This document shows, one piece after another, positions 48,447 to 57,317 of a DNA stretch of 64,000 nucleotides (within the stretch, counting starts at the first letter, position 1; each line of letters begins with the position of its first letter). This DNA comes from Rhodococcus sp. ABRD24 (lineage in GTDB: Bacteria; Actinomycetota; Actinomycetes; Mycobacteriales; Mycobacteriaceae), in assembly GCF_004328705.1 (NCBI RefSeq), contig NZ_CP035319.1, positions 3,968,001-4,032,000 of the forward strand, in the 5' to 3' direction. Under the pieces are notes generated by a model, which did not search any database, had not been told where the DNA came from, and saw only the letters and a program-made list of their open reading frames with translations. The position numbers were made by a program, and so were the translations under genes.

Positions 48447-50126
48447 ATGATCGAAAACATGTTCGATACCGGGGTGGTGGACGGCGCGGTGGTGGATGGC
48501 GCGGTGGTGAACGCTGATGTGTCCGCCGTGCTCGCCGAGCAGCACGCCCGCATCGCCCGTGAACAGTTCTGCGAGATCGACTTGGTGACCACACTGTTCG
48601 TGGTGCGCTGCGAGGAAGATGCGCGCGCGGGACGCAACGAGGCACGCCACGGTGAGTTCGCGCACGTCGAGGTCGCCGGCATCCTCGGTCTCACCGAGAC
48701 CTCGGCGCGGCGCATGATCGGACTGGGCTGCGATCTGCGGTGGCATCTGCATCAGGTTCGTGCCGCGTTCCAAACGGGGCGGATCGACCTCGCGAAAGCG
48801 TATGCACTGTCCGAGGCGCTGGCGAACGTCTCCGACGACAAACTCGAAGACATCGAACGCCTCCTGCTCGACGGCGCGGCCCGCTCGAACACCTCCCGAC
48901 TCAAGGACCGTGCCCGACGGCTGATCGCCCGACTCGACCCCGACGGCGCCCGGGAACGACGTCTCCGCGCCGCCGGGGACCGCGACGTCCGGGTGATCGC
49001 GGGCGACAATGCGACCTCGCATCTCGAGGGGCTGCTCCCCGCCGAGGGCGGCCGTATCCTCGCCGGCCGCCTCCGCGCGATGACCTTCGACGTCTGCGCC
49101 CGCGACCCCCGAACCCAGGCGCAACGCCGCGCAGATGCGCTCGTCGCCCTGGCCGCCGGCCACACCCACCTCGACTGCCGCTGCGCCCGCCCCGACTGCA
49201 CCGCTCGAACCAGCACCCCAACCACCAGCACCCCAACCACCAGCACCCCGACCACCAGCACCCCAACCACCAGCACCCCAACCACCAGTGCTCCAGCCAC
49301 CGGGGGCGGGGGCGTCGGGGTGCAGGTACTCGTCGGAGTGGATGCGTCGACCCTCCTCGGGTTCGACGACAACCCCGGTTACCTGTCCGGCTACGGGGCC
49401 ATCGACGCCGACCTCGCCCGTGAACTCGCCGCGGATGCCACCTGGAAGCAGGTCCTCACCCTGTCCGCAGGAGATCGCGCCCGGCTGACCGCAGATCTGC
49501 CCACCGGACCGGTACTCGGTATCGGTCACCCCTTACCTGCCCCCGAGTGTTCCCCGCGCTCGGTAGCGGCAAGAACACGAGCGCACCGGCAGGAAAGAAC
49601 GTATCGGCCTGCCGCCGCGTTGGCGGACATCGTCCGTACCCGCGATGGCGGATGTCGATTCCCGAACTGTGCCGCACCGGCCACCGACTGCGACCTCGAC
49701 CACACGGTTCCGTTCGATCACGACAACCCCGATCGGGGCGGGCTCACCACCGAATCGAACCTGGCGTGTCTGTGCAGGACCCATCACCGACTCAAGACCC
49801 TCGGCTACTGGGCTGTCCGTCACATCGGGGAAGGCCACCTCGAATGGATCGACCCCACCGGCCGGGCCACCGTGACACAGCCACACGGACCGTTCTGCGA
49901 TCCGGCAATGCCGCCCGGTCTCACCGCCGGACTCGACGACGAACTCCTCGCCCGACTCACCGACACCCGCACCCTCACCCGGCTGAACTACTCGAGCGCC
50001 GAACTCGACCTCGACTACCTACTCGACAGCCTGATCCCCGCACGCCACCGACACCGCACCACCCCGACACCCCCCACACCCCCGCCGCCGCGGATCATCG
50101 ACTTCGACGAGCCCCCGCCCTTCTGA
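48447..50126 (+). CDS. DUF222 and HNH endonuclease domain protein
   Basis: 559 residues in the DUF222-HNH architecture that is multicopy in Mycobacteriales (REP13E12-like). DUF222 covers about 20-330; an HNH nuclease module lies near 403-450 with CRFPNCAAPATDCDLDHTVP, FDHDNPDRGG and NLACLCRTHHRLK (zinc-binding Cys pairs and the HNH His/Asn). Between them is a repeat linker of TPTTS units at about residues 255-285. The C-terminus is proline-rich. ATG 48447 (MIENMFD) or ATG 48459 may be the start. Activity and target are unknown; homologues are often next to mobile elements, as here. Confidence 0.87.
   Translation: MIENMFDTGVVDGAVVDGAVVNADVSAVLAEQHARIAREQFCEIDLVTTLFVVRCEEDARAGRNEARHGEFAHVEVAGILGLTETSARRMIGLGCDLRWHLHQVRAAFQTGRIDLAKAYALSEALANVSDDKLEDIERLLLDGAARSNTSRLKDRARRLIARLDPDGARERRLRAAGDRDVRVIAGDNATSHLEGLLPAEGGRILAGRLRAMTFDVCARDPRTQAQRRADALVALAAGHTHLDCRCARPDCTARTSTPTTSTPTTSTPTTSTPTTSTPTTSAPATGGGGVGVQVLVGVDASTLLGFDDNPGYLSGYGAIDADLARELAADATWKQVLTLSAGDRARLTADLPTGPVLGIGHPLPAPECSPRSVAARTRAHRQERTYRPAAALADIVRTRDGGCRFPNCAAPATDCDLDHTVPFDHDNPDRGGLTTESNLACLCRTHHRLKTLGYWAVRHIGEGHLEWIDPTGRATVTQPHGPFCDPAMPPGLTAGLDDELLARLTDTRTLTRLNYSSAELDLDYLLDSLIPARHRHRTTPTPPTPPPPRIIDFDEPPPF
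49209..49298 (+). repeat. 15-bp tandem repeat encoding TPTTS units
   Basis: Five near-identical copies of ACCAGCACCCCAACC (49209-49283) and a sixth degenerate copy (49284-49298). The third copy differs by one base (CCG for CCA). Each unit is in frame and encodes five residues of a Thr/Pro/Ser linker, so copy-number change would not shift the frame. Confidence 0.9.
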
Positions 50127-50217
50127 AACGGCCACGCGGCGTGCGATCTCGACTTCGTCGAACCTGTGGCCGTGACGTGCAGGCCATTGCGCCGACAATC
50201 GCGGTCCGGCGTTGCCC

Positions 50218-50916
50218 TCAGGTGCCAAGGGTCAGGGACAGCCCGCTCTCGGCTTCCTCCTCGGTGAAGGACAACGCACCGCGCTGGGAGACCTCGACGT
50301 CGTAGAAGTGTTTGCCGCGTGGCACGTCATGAATGGTGAACTCGAAGTCACAATATCCGGAACCTCCAGTGCTGCTGGATAATTCACCCTTTCCGAGGAT
50401 CGTTCCGGACTCGTCCGACACGGTCACCTCGGTGCCGGGGATGATGTCGTCGTATCCACCTGCTCCGGCGCATTCGAATCCGGCGGGCAGTCCGCTGGTG
50501 GTGGTGCTACCGGTGAGGCTCAGGGTGCCGGGGATATCGAAAGTGCCGGACGAAGCGACCATGCGGATCACCAGGACGGCGCCCAGCACGAACGCCGCCA
50601 GGACTGCGGCCGCGCCGAACCCCGATGCGAATCCGACCCAGAACCGGTTCTTCGGCGGTGCAGGTGCGGGGCTCCAGCCGGGGAAGACCGGGCCTCCCGG
50701 GAATCCGCCTTGTGGCGGCACCTGCCCGGCGGGGAGGCCTCCAGGAACCGGCTGGTACGGCGCCGGATAGCCCGGACCTGACGGATAACCCTGACGGTCC
50801 GGATACCCCGGATCACCGGAGTAGTCCTGGTTCATCGGATAGCCCGGTGTGGGGTATCCCTGCCTGGCCGGATCGGTGGGATCGGCCGGATCGGTGGGAT
50901 TGGTGGGACCGCTCAC
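50218..50916 (-). CDS. Membrane-anchored protein with Pro/Gly/Tyr-rich N-terminus, unknown function
   Basis: 232 residues. The first 90 are low-complexity with GYP-type repeats (QGYPTPGYP, DPGYPDRQGYP), followed by one membrane helix (VGFASGFGAAAVLAAFVLGAVLVIRMV, about 95-120) and a compact extracytoplasmic domain with two Cys (AGFECAGAGGYDDI and GSGYCDFEFTI) that could be disulfide-linked. Type II topology with cytoplasmic repeats is likely. No family recognised. Confidence 0.68.
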   Translation of the reverse strand: MSGPTNPTDPADPTDPARQGYPTPGYPMNQDYSGDPGYPDRQGYPSGPGYPAPYQPVPGGLPAGQVPPQGGFPGGPVFPGWSPAPAPPKNRFWVGFASGFGAAAVLAAFVLGAVLVIRMVASSGTFDIPGTLSLTGSTTTSGLPAGFECAGAGGYDDIIPGTEVTVSDESGTILGKGELSSSTGGSGYCDFEFTIHDVPRGKHFYDVEVSQRGALSFTEEEAESGLSLTLGT

Positions 50917-51176
50917 AGCAATCTCCTGGTTCGGACGGACGTGCTGATCAGATCATGGCCGAGCAGCTTCGGGAACGCCGACGCACCGGTTCGCCAACCT
51001 CCGGACGACACATGCTTCCTGTCGAGGCCACACACCGGCTGATGCGGAACGGGTGTGTGACGCTGCTACGACTTGTGCGACGCTGCCACAAGCTGTGTGC
51101 GCCCAGCCCAGCCCGGCCGATCCCGCGCCCAGCCCCCACCCGACGTGCGCCCGGCGCAGTCAGCCGGTGCGAGGCG
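50917..51176. other. Intergenic stretch before pth, nothing recognised
   Basis: 260 bp after the start of the Pro/Gly-rich membrane protein and before the pth stop. It marks the boundary of the accessory island. A plus-strand frame through it is antisense to pth further on. GTGCGACGCTG and GTGTGACGCTG are imperfect direct repeats near 51053-51088; no RNA gene or clear terminator is visible. Confidence 0.4.
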
Positions 51177-51767
51177 TCAGTGCAGCCGGTTCTGCGCGGC
51201 CTCGAGGCCGATCTGGAGCAGCAGCTCGACGGCGTCGGCGGCTTCCTCGCACACGAGGTCCAGTTCCTTACGTTCGACACTGGAGAACGGCTTGAGGACG
51301 TAGTCGGCCGGATCCTGTCGACCCGGGGGACGGCCGATACCGATACGGGTGCGGAGGTAGTCCTTGGTGCCCAGCGAAGTCGAGATCGAGCGCAGGCCGT
51401 TGTGTCCGCCCTCGCCGCCGCCGAGCTTGAAGCGGATGGTGCCGAAATCGAGGTCGAGCTCATCGTGCACGACGACGATGTTCGACGGCTCGACGGAGAA
51501 GAATCGCGCGAGGCCGGACACGGCGCCGCCGGAGAGGTTCATGTACGAGCGGGGCTTCGCCAGGATCGTCTGCCGACCGGAAATACGCCCCTGGATGATC
51601 TCCGCACCGCTGCGCTTGTGGGCGCTGAACTTTCCGCCGAGGCGCCCGGCGAGCACGTCGGCCACCATGAATCCGATGTTGTGCCGGGTCTTCTCGTACT
51701 GCGGTCCCGGATTGCCCAGGCCGACCACCAACGCGGTCTCGTCGCTCACCGAGCTGTGTCCTTTCAT
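51177..51767 (-). CDS. pth: Peptidyl-tRNA hydrolase
   Basis: Releases tRNA from peptidyl-tRNA dropped by ribosomes. 196 residues from ATG 51767 (AGAAGG upstream), or 190 from GTG 51749 (AAAGGA upstream); both are well placed. Conserved: [21 protein letters not shown] with the catalytic His, [24 protein letters not shown] with Asp, and [12 protein letters not shown]. Follows rplY in the same direction across 97 bp. Matches Rv1014c. Confidence 0.95.
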   Translation of the reverse strand: MKGHSSVSDETALVVGLGNPGPQYEKTRHNIGFMVADVLAGRLGGKFSAHKRSGAEIIQGRISGRQTILAKPRSYMNLSGGAVSGLARFFSVEPSNIVVVHDELDLDFGTIRFKLGGGEGGHNGLRSISTSLGTKDYLRTRIGIGRPPGRQDPADYVLKPFSSVERKELDLVCEEAADAVELLLQIGLEAAQNRLH

Positions 51768-51806
51768 ACGGTCGCCTTCTGTGCCACGGTCTTCCCATAC
51801 GACAGC

Positions 51807-51842
51807 GGCGCGCCGTTCCCGAGTTCGGGATCGACGCGCCGC
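51807..51842 (-). terminator. Two-tier hairpin between rplY and pth
   Basis: Outer arms CGGCGCG (51807-51813) and CGCGCCG (51836-51842), inner arms TCCCGA and TCGGGA, separated by a 4x4 internal loop. It lies 22 bp after the rplY stop. Likely a terminator or processing site that lowers pth expression relative to rplY. Confidence 0.5.
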
Positions 51843-51864
51843 ACGACGTTCAGCGCAGAACTGA

Positions 51865-52476
51865 TCAGGCCTCGGCGGCCGGCTCCTCGCCAGCCTGACC
51901 CGCGCCTGCCTCGCCCTCGAGGGACTCGGCAGACGGGGAAGCGACGATGTTCACGAGCAGCAGCTCGGCATCGTCCTGCAGTGCCGAGCCCGTGGGCAGC
52001 GCGACAGCGCCGGCCAGGATCTGGGTGCCGGCCTCGGCGCCCTGGATGGAGATCTCGATCTGGTCGGGGATGTGCAGCGCCTCGGCCTCGAGCTTGATGG
52101 TGGTGACGTCCTGGGTGACCAGGGCACCGGGAGCGGCCTCACCGGTGAGGACGACGGGCACCTCGACGGTGACCTTCTCGCCCTTCTTCACGACCAGCAG
52201 GTCGGTGTGCTCGATGTAGCGACGGATCGGGTGCACGACGACCGACTTGGTCAGCGCGAACTGCTCCGTGCCGTCGATGTCGAGGGTCAGGACGGCATTG
52301 GTACCGTGGGCGCGCAGGATCGCTGCGAACTCGCGGGCCGGGAGGTTCAGGTGCTGCGGGTCGGTACCGTGGCCGTACAGGACGGCGGGAACCTGGCCAT
52401 CGCGACGAGCACGACGGGCGGCGCCCTTACCGAACTCGGTGCGCGTGGCGGCTACGAGGCGATTTTCGTCAGACAT
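51865..52476 (-). CDS. rplY: 50S ribosomal protein L25, CTC form
   Basis: Binds 5S rRNA. 203 residues: an N-terminal L25 domain ([40 protein letters not shown]) followed by the C-terminal beta domain of the general-stress CTC form, with a Glu/Ala-rich tail. ATG 52476 follows TAGGAGCC. Matches Rv1015c. Confidence 0.95.
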   Translation of the reverse strand: MSDENRLVAATRTEFGKGAARRARRDGQVPAVLYGHGTDPQHLNLPAREFAAILRAHGTNAVLTLDIDGTEQFALTKSVVVHPIRRYIEHTDLLVVKKGEKVTVEVPVVLTGEAAPGALVTQDVTTIKLEAEALHIPDQIEISIQGAEAGTQILAGAVALPTGSALQDDAELLLVNIVASPSAESLEGEAGAGQAGEEPAAEA

Positions 52477-52767
52477 TTGAACGGCTCCTACAACTCACAT
52501 GAGATCTTCGCTGGCGGTCGGTCGTCGTCGCGGCGCTGAGGCGGGGACGGACACGGACGGCAAGGGAGCAGACTGTACAGACTGCTCGAGCAGAGCCGTA
52601 GCCGCGTCGATCACGGTGATTCCGCGGGTAGAAGTTCTTCGCGAATCGCCCTCGCCGAGACAACTTGAGAGACTCTACCGGAAGTTGCCCCGGATCTGTG
52701 AATCGGCTGGCCGTTGGCCGGATGTTGCACCGCGTCCGGGGCCGTGCATCGAACCGTTACTCCAGGA

Positions 52768-53940
52768 TCAGGTGAGGTTCGCGACCGCGGCCAGGAAGTC
52801 TGCGAGGTCTTCGGCGGAGGTGAAATAGTGTGGCGAGGCTCGGACGATCGCGTCGAGTCCCCGCGCGGACATGTCGATCAGGGTCGATGAGCGGCCGCTG
52901 ACGGTAACCACGACCTTGCTGTCCGCCAATCTGTCCTGAATGAAGAATGGATCGACGCCGTCGATCGTGAACGAGACGATGCCGCTGCGCTCGGCGCCGA
53001 GGTCTCGGACGGTCACGCCGGGGAGGGCGGTCAGTCCGGCCCGCAGCGCATCGGCCCTTTCGGTAATTGCCGTTGCGGCCGTCTCGATTCCGATGTTCAG
53101 CAGGTAGTCTGCCGCCGCGCCGAGCCCCAGACGGGCGGCGACGTCGCACTCCCACAATTCGAACCGGGTGGCGTCCGCCGCGGGGCGGTAACTGTCCGGC
53201 GCGACCCATTCGGCGCCATGCAGATCCAGCGCGGCGGGCATCAAGGAGCGGGTCGATTCTTCGCGAAGGCAGAGGAATCCGGTGCCGCGGGGTCCGCGGA
53301 GCCACTTGCGTCCGGTCGCGGAGAGCGCGTCCACGCCCAGTGCGGCGAAGTCGATCGGAATCTGCCCCACCGACTGGCATGCATCGAGCAGCACGAGCGC
53401 GCCGTGCCGGTGGACGAGGTCCACCACCTCGCGTACCGGATTGATCAGGCCACCATTCGTCGGCACGTGGACCAGCGAGACCAACCGAACCCGCTCATCG
53501 AGCATTCGCTCCAAGGCGTCGAGGTCGACACGGCCGGTCGGATCGCTCGGTATCACTTCCACGGAGGCGCCAGCGGTCCGCGCCCGGTGCAGTGCGGTGA
53601 TGGCGTTGCCGGCGTATTCCACCGCCGATATCAGAATTCGGTCCCCGGGCCCTAATGCGATCGAGCCAGCGAAGTCGGTCCACGCCCGGGTCGCGCTGTC
53701 GGAGAGGGCTATGTTGCCAGGCTCCGCGCCGAGCAGCCGGGCGAGCGAGACTCGCACCGCAGTGAGGTCGGCAGCACGCTCGCGCGCTGCGACATAGCCG
53801 CCGACCTCGGCCTCCCTGCGCAGGTGGTCGATAACGGTCGTCAGAACCGGTTGCGGCGGCAATGACGATCCGGCACTGTCGAGGAATACCCGATCGAGAC
53901 ACCCAGGGGTGTCCAGTCGGACCTGCTCGAGATTGAGCAT
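52768..53940 (-). CDS. egtE: PLP-dependent ergothioneine C-S lyase (EgtE)
   Basis: Last step of ergothioneine synthesis: cleaves the hercynylcysteine sulfoxide C-S bond. 390 residues with fold-type I PLP features: the family block RREAEVGGYVAARER, Asp186 in LVLLDACQSVGQ and the Schiff-base Lys212 in SATGRKWLRGPRG. ATG 53940 follows GGAAGGA; a GTG at 53970 is in frame upstream. The gene is divergent from egtA, with 90 bp between the start codons. In mycobacteria egtE lies in line with egtA-D. A class V aminotransferase paralogue is the alternative, less likely given the context. Confidence 0.83.
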   Translation of the reverse strand: MLNLEQVRLDTPGCLDRVFLDSAGSSLPPQPVLTTVIDHLRREAEVGGYVAARERAADLTAVRVSLARLLGAEPGNIALSDSATRAWTDFAGSIALGPGDRILISAVEYAGNAITALHRARTAGASVEVIPSDPTGRVDLDALERMLDERVRLVSLVHVPTNGGLINPVREVVDLVHRHGALVLLDACQSVGQIPIDFAALGVDALSATGRKWLRGPRGTGFLCLREESTRSLMPAALDLHGAEWVAPDSYRPAADATRFELWECDVAARLGLGAAADYLLNIGIETAATAITERADALRAGLTALPGVTVRDLGAERSGIVSFTIDGVDPFFIQDRLADSKVVVTVSGRSSTLIDMSARGLDAIVRASPHYFTSAEDLADFLAAVANLT

Positions 53941-54030
53941 CGCGCCAAATCCTTCCTCAGTGGTAGCCACGACAGGGAGCGCGCTCTACCCTCGAGAAGG
54001 ATGCTCGACCGCTCCCGAGGGGAGGATGGC

Positions 54031-55257
54031 ATGGTTGTCGCAGTCGAGTCCACCAGTCTGACCTCGCGTCCGGCCGCGCAGGCCTACGTCGGCGGGGTCT
54101 GTTTCAAGCTGGGGCCGCCGCGTCTGATCGGCGCGGAACTGGAATGGCTCACGGAACACCACACTCCCGGCTCGACCCGCCCGACGCTCGCGTCCATCGC
54201 CGCGGCCCTCGGCCCCCACGCGCCCCGATCTCTGGCTCCCGATTCCCCCGCCCGCCCACTTCCCGCGGGCAGCCTCGTCACCATCGAGCCCGGCGGCCAG
54301 ATCGAACTCTCCAGCGCTCCATGCGCAAGCGCGCACGCACTCTGCGAGACACTCGCCGCGGACGAACAAGTACTGCGCGACCTCCTCTCCACACATTCCA
54401 TCACCGCCCGCGCGGCCGCCGCCGACACCGAACGTTCCGCGCAGCGGCTCCTGCAGTCGCCGCGGTACCGGGCGATGGAGGAGCGATTCCGCGCCATCGG
54501 GCCATTCGGGACCCTCATGATGTGCAATACGGCCGCGGTCCAGGTCAGCGTCGACGCGGGCAGCGATGCCGCAGAGATTGCGCTGCGGTGGAATCTTCTC
54601 CACACCGTGGGCCCGGCGCTGACGGCGGCGTTCGCGTGTTCGCCGCGACTGCGCGGCATTCCGCCGGGGACGTGGGCATCGCAGCGTATGCGGACCTGGC
54701 TCGAACTGGATCCGCCCCGCACCGCGGCGGCCGTCGACGATTCGCCCGATCCCATCGGCGACTATGCGCGCTGGGTGCTGGATGTGCCGCTGCTGTGCGT
54801 CGTGCGCGACGGACCGTGCTGGACGGCGCCCCCGGATGCGACGTTCGGGGACTGGATCGACGGTGCGCTCGACGACGAGATCGATCGCAGGCCCACGCGC
54901 GGCGATCTCGACTACCACCTCACGACGCTGTTTCCACCGGTCCGCGCCGTCGGTCATCTCGAGGTGCGTTACATCGACGCTCAGCCGAGTGGTCAGTGGC
55001 GGTTGCCGATCGCGGCACTCGACGCCCTCCTTCGCTCACCGGCGACGGCGCGGGAAGCGACCGATGTTGTGCCGGCCACCCGCGGGCGGTGGCGCGACGC
55101 TGCGCGAGATGGCCTGGCCGACCCCGATTTTCGTAGCGCGGCAGCGGACTTGCTGTTTTTGGCCGCAGAGAATGCGACGGACCGTCGGCACGCCGCTGAT
55201 CTCGATGCCGCGGCGCGACGGTGTCGCCGAGGCCACCCGCCGACGGAGGAGAGGTAG
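54031..55257 (+). CDS. egtA: Gamma-glutamylcysteine ligase of ergothioneine synthesis
   Basis: Makes gamma-Glu-Cys, the sulfur donor in the mycobacterial-type pathway. 408 residues of the GCS2 fold: IGAELEWLTEH (metal-binding Glu), TIEPGGQIELSS, LMMCNTAAVQVSVDAG and HLEVRYIDAQPSGQW. ATG 54031 follows GAGGGGAGG; ATG 54001 upstream is in frame but lacks one. First gene of egtABCD; its stop overlaps the egtB start by 1 bp. Confidence 0.92.
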   Translation: MVVAVESTSLTSRPAAQAYVGGVCFKLGPPRLIGAELEWLTEHHTPGSTRPTLASIAAALGPHAPRSLAPDSPARPLPAGSLVTIEPGGQIELSSAPCASAHALCETLAADEQVLRDLLSTHSITARAAAADTERSAQRLLQSPRYRAMEERFRAIGPFGTLMMCNTAAVQVSVDAGSDAAEIALRWNLLHTVGPALTAAFACSPRLRGIPPGTWASQRMRTWLELDPPRTAAAVDDSPDPIGDYARWVLDVPLLCVVRDGPCWTAPPDATFGDWIDGALDDEIDRRPTRGDLDYHLTTLFPPVRAVGHLEVRYIDAQPSGQWRLPIAALDALLRSPATAREATDVVPATRGRWRDAARDGLADPDFRSAAADLLFLAAENATDRRHAADLDAAARRCRRGHPPTEER

Positions 55258-56549
55258 TGATCGGACTTCGTGAGCAGTTGGAAAGTGCTCTGCTGCGGGC
55301 CCGCCGACGCAGCATCGCGCTGACCGACTGCCTGGACGACGCCGACCTGGTGGCGCAGCACTCCCCACTCATGAGCCCGCTGGTGTGGGACCTCGCGCAC
55401 ATCGGCAACCAGGAGGAACTCTGGCTGGTCCGCGACGTCGGCGGCCGGGAGCCGGTGCGCCGCGACATCGATGAGCTCTACGATGCCTTCAAGCATGCAC
55501 GTTCCACTCGGCCGACGCTGCCCCTGCTCGGCCCCGCAGAGACCCGCAGCTATGTCCGCGAGGTTCGTGACAAGTCCTGGGACGCTTTGGACGCGAGCAG
55601 GTTCCGCGGCCGGAGGCTCGAGCGGGACGGCTTTGCGTTCGCGATGATTGCCCAGCACGAGCAGCAGCACGACGAGACCATGCTCGCGACGCACCAGCTT
55701 CGGGAGGGGCCGCCGGCACTGGTTGCGCCACCCACACCTGCCGCCCCTGGGGCCGGTGTGCCACGTGAAACGGTCATTCCGGGTGGGGAATTCGTGATGG
55801 GAACCTCGAATGATCCATGGGCGCTCGACAACGAGCGGCCCGCGCACCGGGTGTACGTCGCCGACTTCGCGATCGACACCGTACCGGTGAGCAATGCCGA
55901 CTACGCGAGGTTCATCGAGGATGGGGGATACCGGCGCCGTGAGTTGTGGAGCGAACGCGGCTGGCGGCATCGGCTCGAATCGGGGCTCAGTGCGCCGCAG
56001 TTCTGGACCGGCGACGGCGGCGGGGCCTGGTGGAGGCACCGCTTCGGGATACTCGAGCCGGTGCCCCCGGACGAGCCGGTCATGCACGTCTGCTGGTTCG
56101 AGGCGCAGGCCTACGCGAACTGGGCGGGCAAGCGGCTGCCGTCGGAGGCTGAGTGGGAGAAGGCGGCGCGCTGGAATCCGGCGAGCGGGCGCTCGCGTCG
56201 TTTCCCGTGGGGCGACGACGAGCCCGACTTCCGCCGCGCCAACCTCGGGCAGCGGCATCTGGCGCCGGCACCGGTGGGCGCCTACCCGGCAGGGGAGTCG
56301 CCGCTGGGTGTCCGTCAGCTGATCGGCGACGTGTGGGAGTGGACGGCCTCGACGTTCACGGGATACCCGGGGTTCTCGGCGTTTCCCTACCGCGAGTACT
56401 CCGAGGTGTTCTTCGGCGGCGACTATCGCGTTCTGCGCGGCGGCTCGTTCGGCACCGACCCGGTGGCTTGCCGGGGTACCTTCCGGAACTGGGACCATCC
56501 GATCCGGCGGCAGATCTTCGCCGGCTTCCGCTGCGCCCGGGACCTCTGA
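55257..56549 (+). CDS. egtB: Hercynine oxygenase (iron-dependent sulfoxide synthase)
   Basis: Oxidatively joins hercynine to gamma-Glu-Cys. 430 residues: an N-terminal DinB-like domain with the iron ligand pattern in AQHEQQHDETML (His-x3-His) plus the early His in LVWDLAHIGNQEE, and a C-terminal FGE-sulfatase domain (IPGGEFVMGTS, PVSNADYARFIEDGGY, CWFEAQAYANWAGKRLPSEA, RVLRGGSF). GTG 55257 has GGAGGAGAGG directly upstream and overlaps the egtA stop (TAGTG). Confidence 0.95.
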   Translation: MIGLREQLESALLRARRRSIALTDCLDDADLVAQHSPLMSPLVWDLAHIGNQEELWLVRDVGGREPVRRDIDELYDAFKHARSTRPTLPLLGPAETRSYVREVRDKSWDALDASRFRGRRLERDGFAFAMIAQHEQQHDETMLATHQLREGPPALVAPPTPAAPGAGVPRETVIPGGEFVMGTSNDPWALDNERPAHRVYVADFAIDTVPVSNADYARFIEDGGYRRRELWSERGWRHRLESGLSAPQFWTGDGGGAWWRHRFGILEPVPPDEPVMHVCWFEAQAYANWAGKRLPSEAEWEKAARWNPASGRSRRFPWGDDEPDFRRANLGQRHLAPAPVGAYPAGESPLGVRQLIGDVWEWTASTFTGYPGFSAFPYREYSEVFFGGDYRVLRGGSFGTDPVACRGTFRNWDHPIRRQIFAGFRCARDL

Positions 56550-57277
56550 TGTGTCGGCATCTGGGTTACATCGGGCCGACGAGGTCCGTCCGCGAGGTGA
56601 TCACCGCCGGCGAATTCTCGCTGCTGCGTCAGTCCTGGTCGCCGCGGGACATGCGGGGTGGCGGCACCATCAATGCCGACGGCTTCGGCGCGGCGTGGTG
56701 GGGTTCGACGCTCTCCCGGTACCGCAGTGCGATGCCGATCTGGTCGGACCCCGCGATGCCGGAGATGCTCTCGCGGGTTCGCTCGCACGCCGTGTTGGCG
56801 GCCGTGCGGTCGGCGACGGTGGGTATGCCGGTCGAGCGCAGCGCATGCGCTCCGTTCACATCGGGGCACTGGGCCTTCAGTCACAACGGCCGCATCGCGA
56901 ACTGGCCGGAATCGATGGTCGGACCGGCCGCGGCGCTGCCGACGGTGGACCTGCTGGGGCTCGAAGCCCCCACCGACTCGGCGCTGCTGTGGCTGTTGAT
57001 GCGTCACGCGCTGCGCGAGAACTCTCCAGAGGTGGCACTGATCCAGATCACCAATGCGGTGGCGGCTGCCGCACCGGAGTCGCGGCTCAACATGCTGCTC
57101 GGTGACGGCAAGCAACTGTGGGCCACGACGTGGGACCACTCGCTCTCGGCGCTCGTCGACGACGACCGTGCCGTGCTCAGTTCCGAGCCGTTCGACCGCA
57201 ACCGGGACTGGAAGGAGGTGCCGGACGGTCACATCGTGACTGCCCGACCGGGGCACCTGATCATCACTCCGCTGTGA
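56549..57277 (+). CDS. egtC: Gamma-glutamyl hercynylcysteine sulfoxide amidohydrolase
   Basis: Removes glutamate from the EgtB product. 242-residue class II glutamine amidotransferase-like Ntn hydrolase; after Met removal the N-terminal nucleophile is Cys2 (MCRHLGYIGPT). SHNGRIANWPES and NADGFGAAWWG are conserved pocket blocks. ATG 56549 overlaps the egtB stop by 1 bp, so it is translationally coupled. Confidence 0.94.
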   Translation: MCRHLGYIGPTRSVREVITAGEFSLLRQSWSPRDMRGGGTINADGFGAAWWGSTLSRYRSAMPIWSDPAMPEMLSRVRSHAVLAAVRSATVGMPVERSACAPFTSGHWAFSHNGRIANWPESMVGPAAALPTVDLLGLEAPTDSALLWLLMRHALRENSPEVALIQITNAVAAAAPESRLNMLLGDGKQLWATTWDHSLSALVDDDRAVLSSEPFDRNRDWKEVPDGHIVTARPGHLIITPL

Positions 57278-57317
57278 CCCCTGTCGAGATCGAGATGGGA
57301 AGCGAGATGGGACACGA

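Noticed and set aside
49209..49298. CRISPR-like repeat array
   Set aside because: Units are 15 bp with no spacers and lie in frame within the HNH gene, so this is a coding tandem repeat. No cas genes are present.
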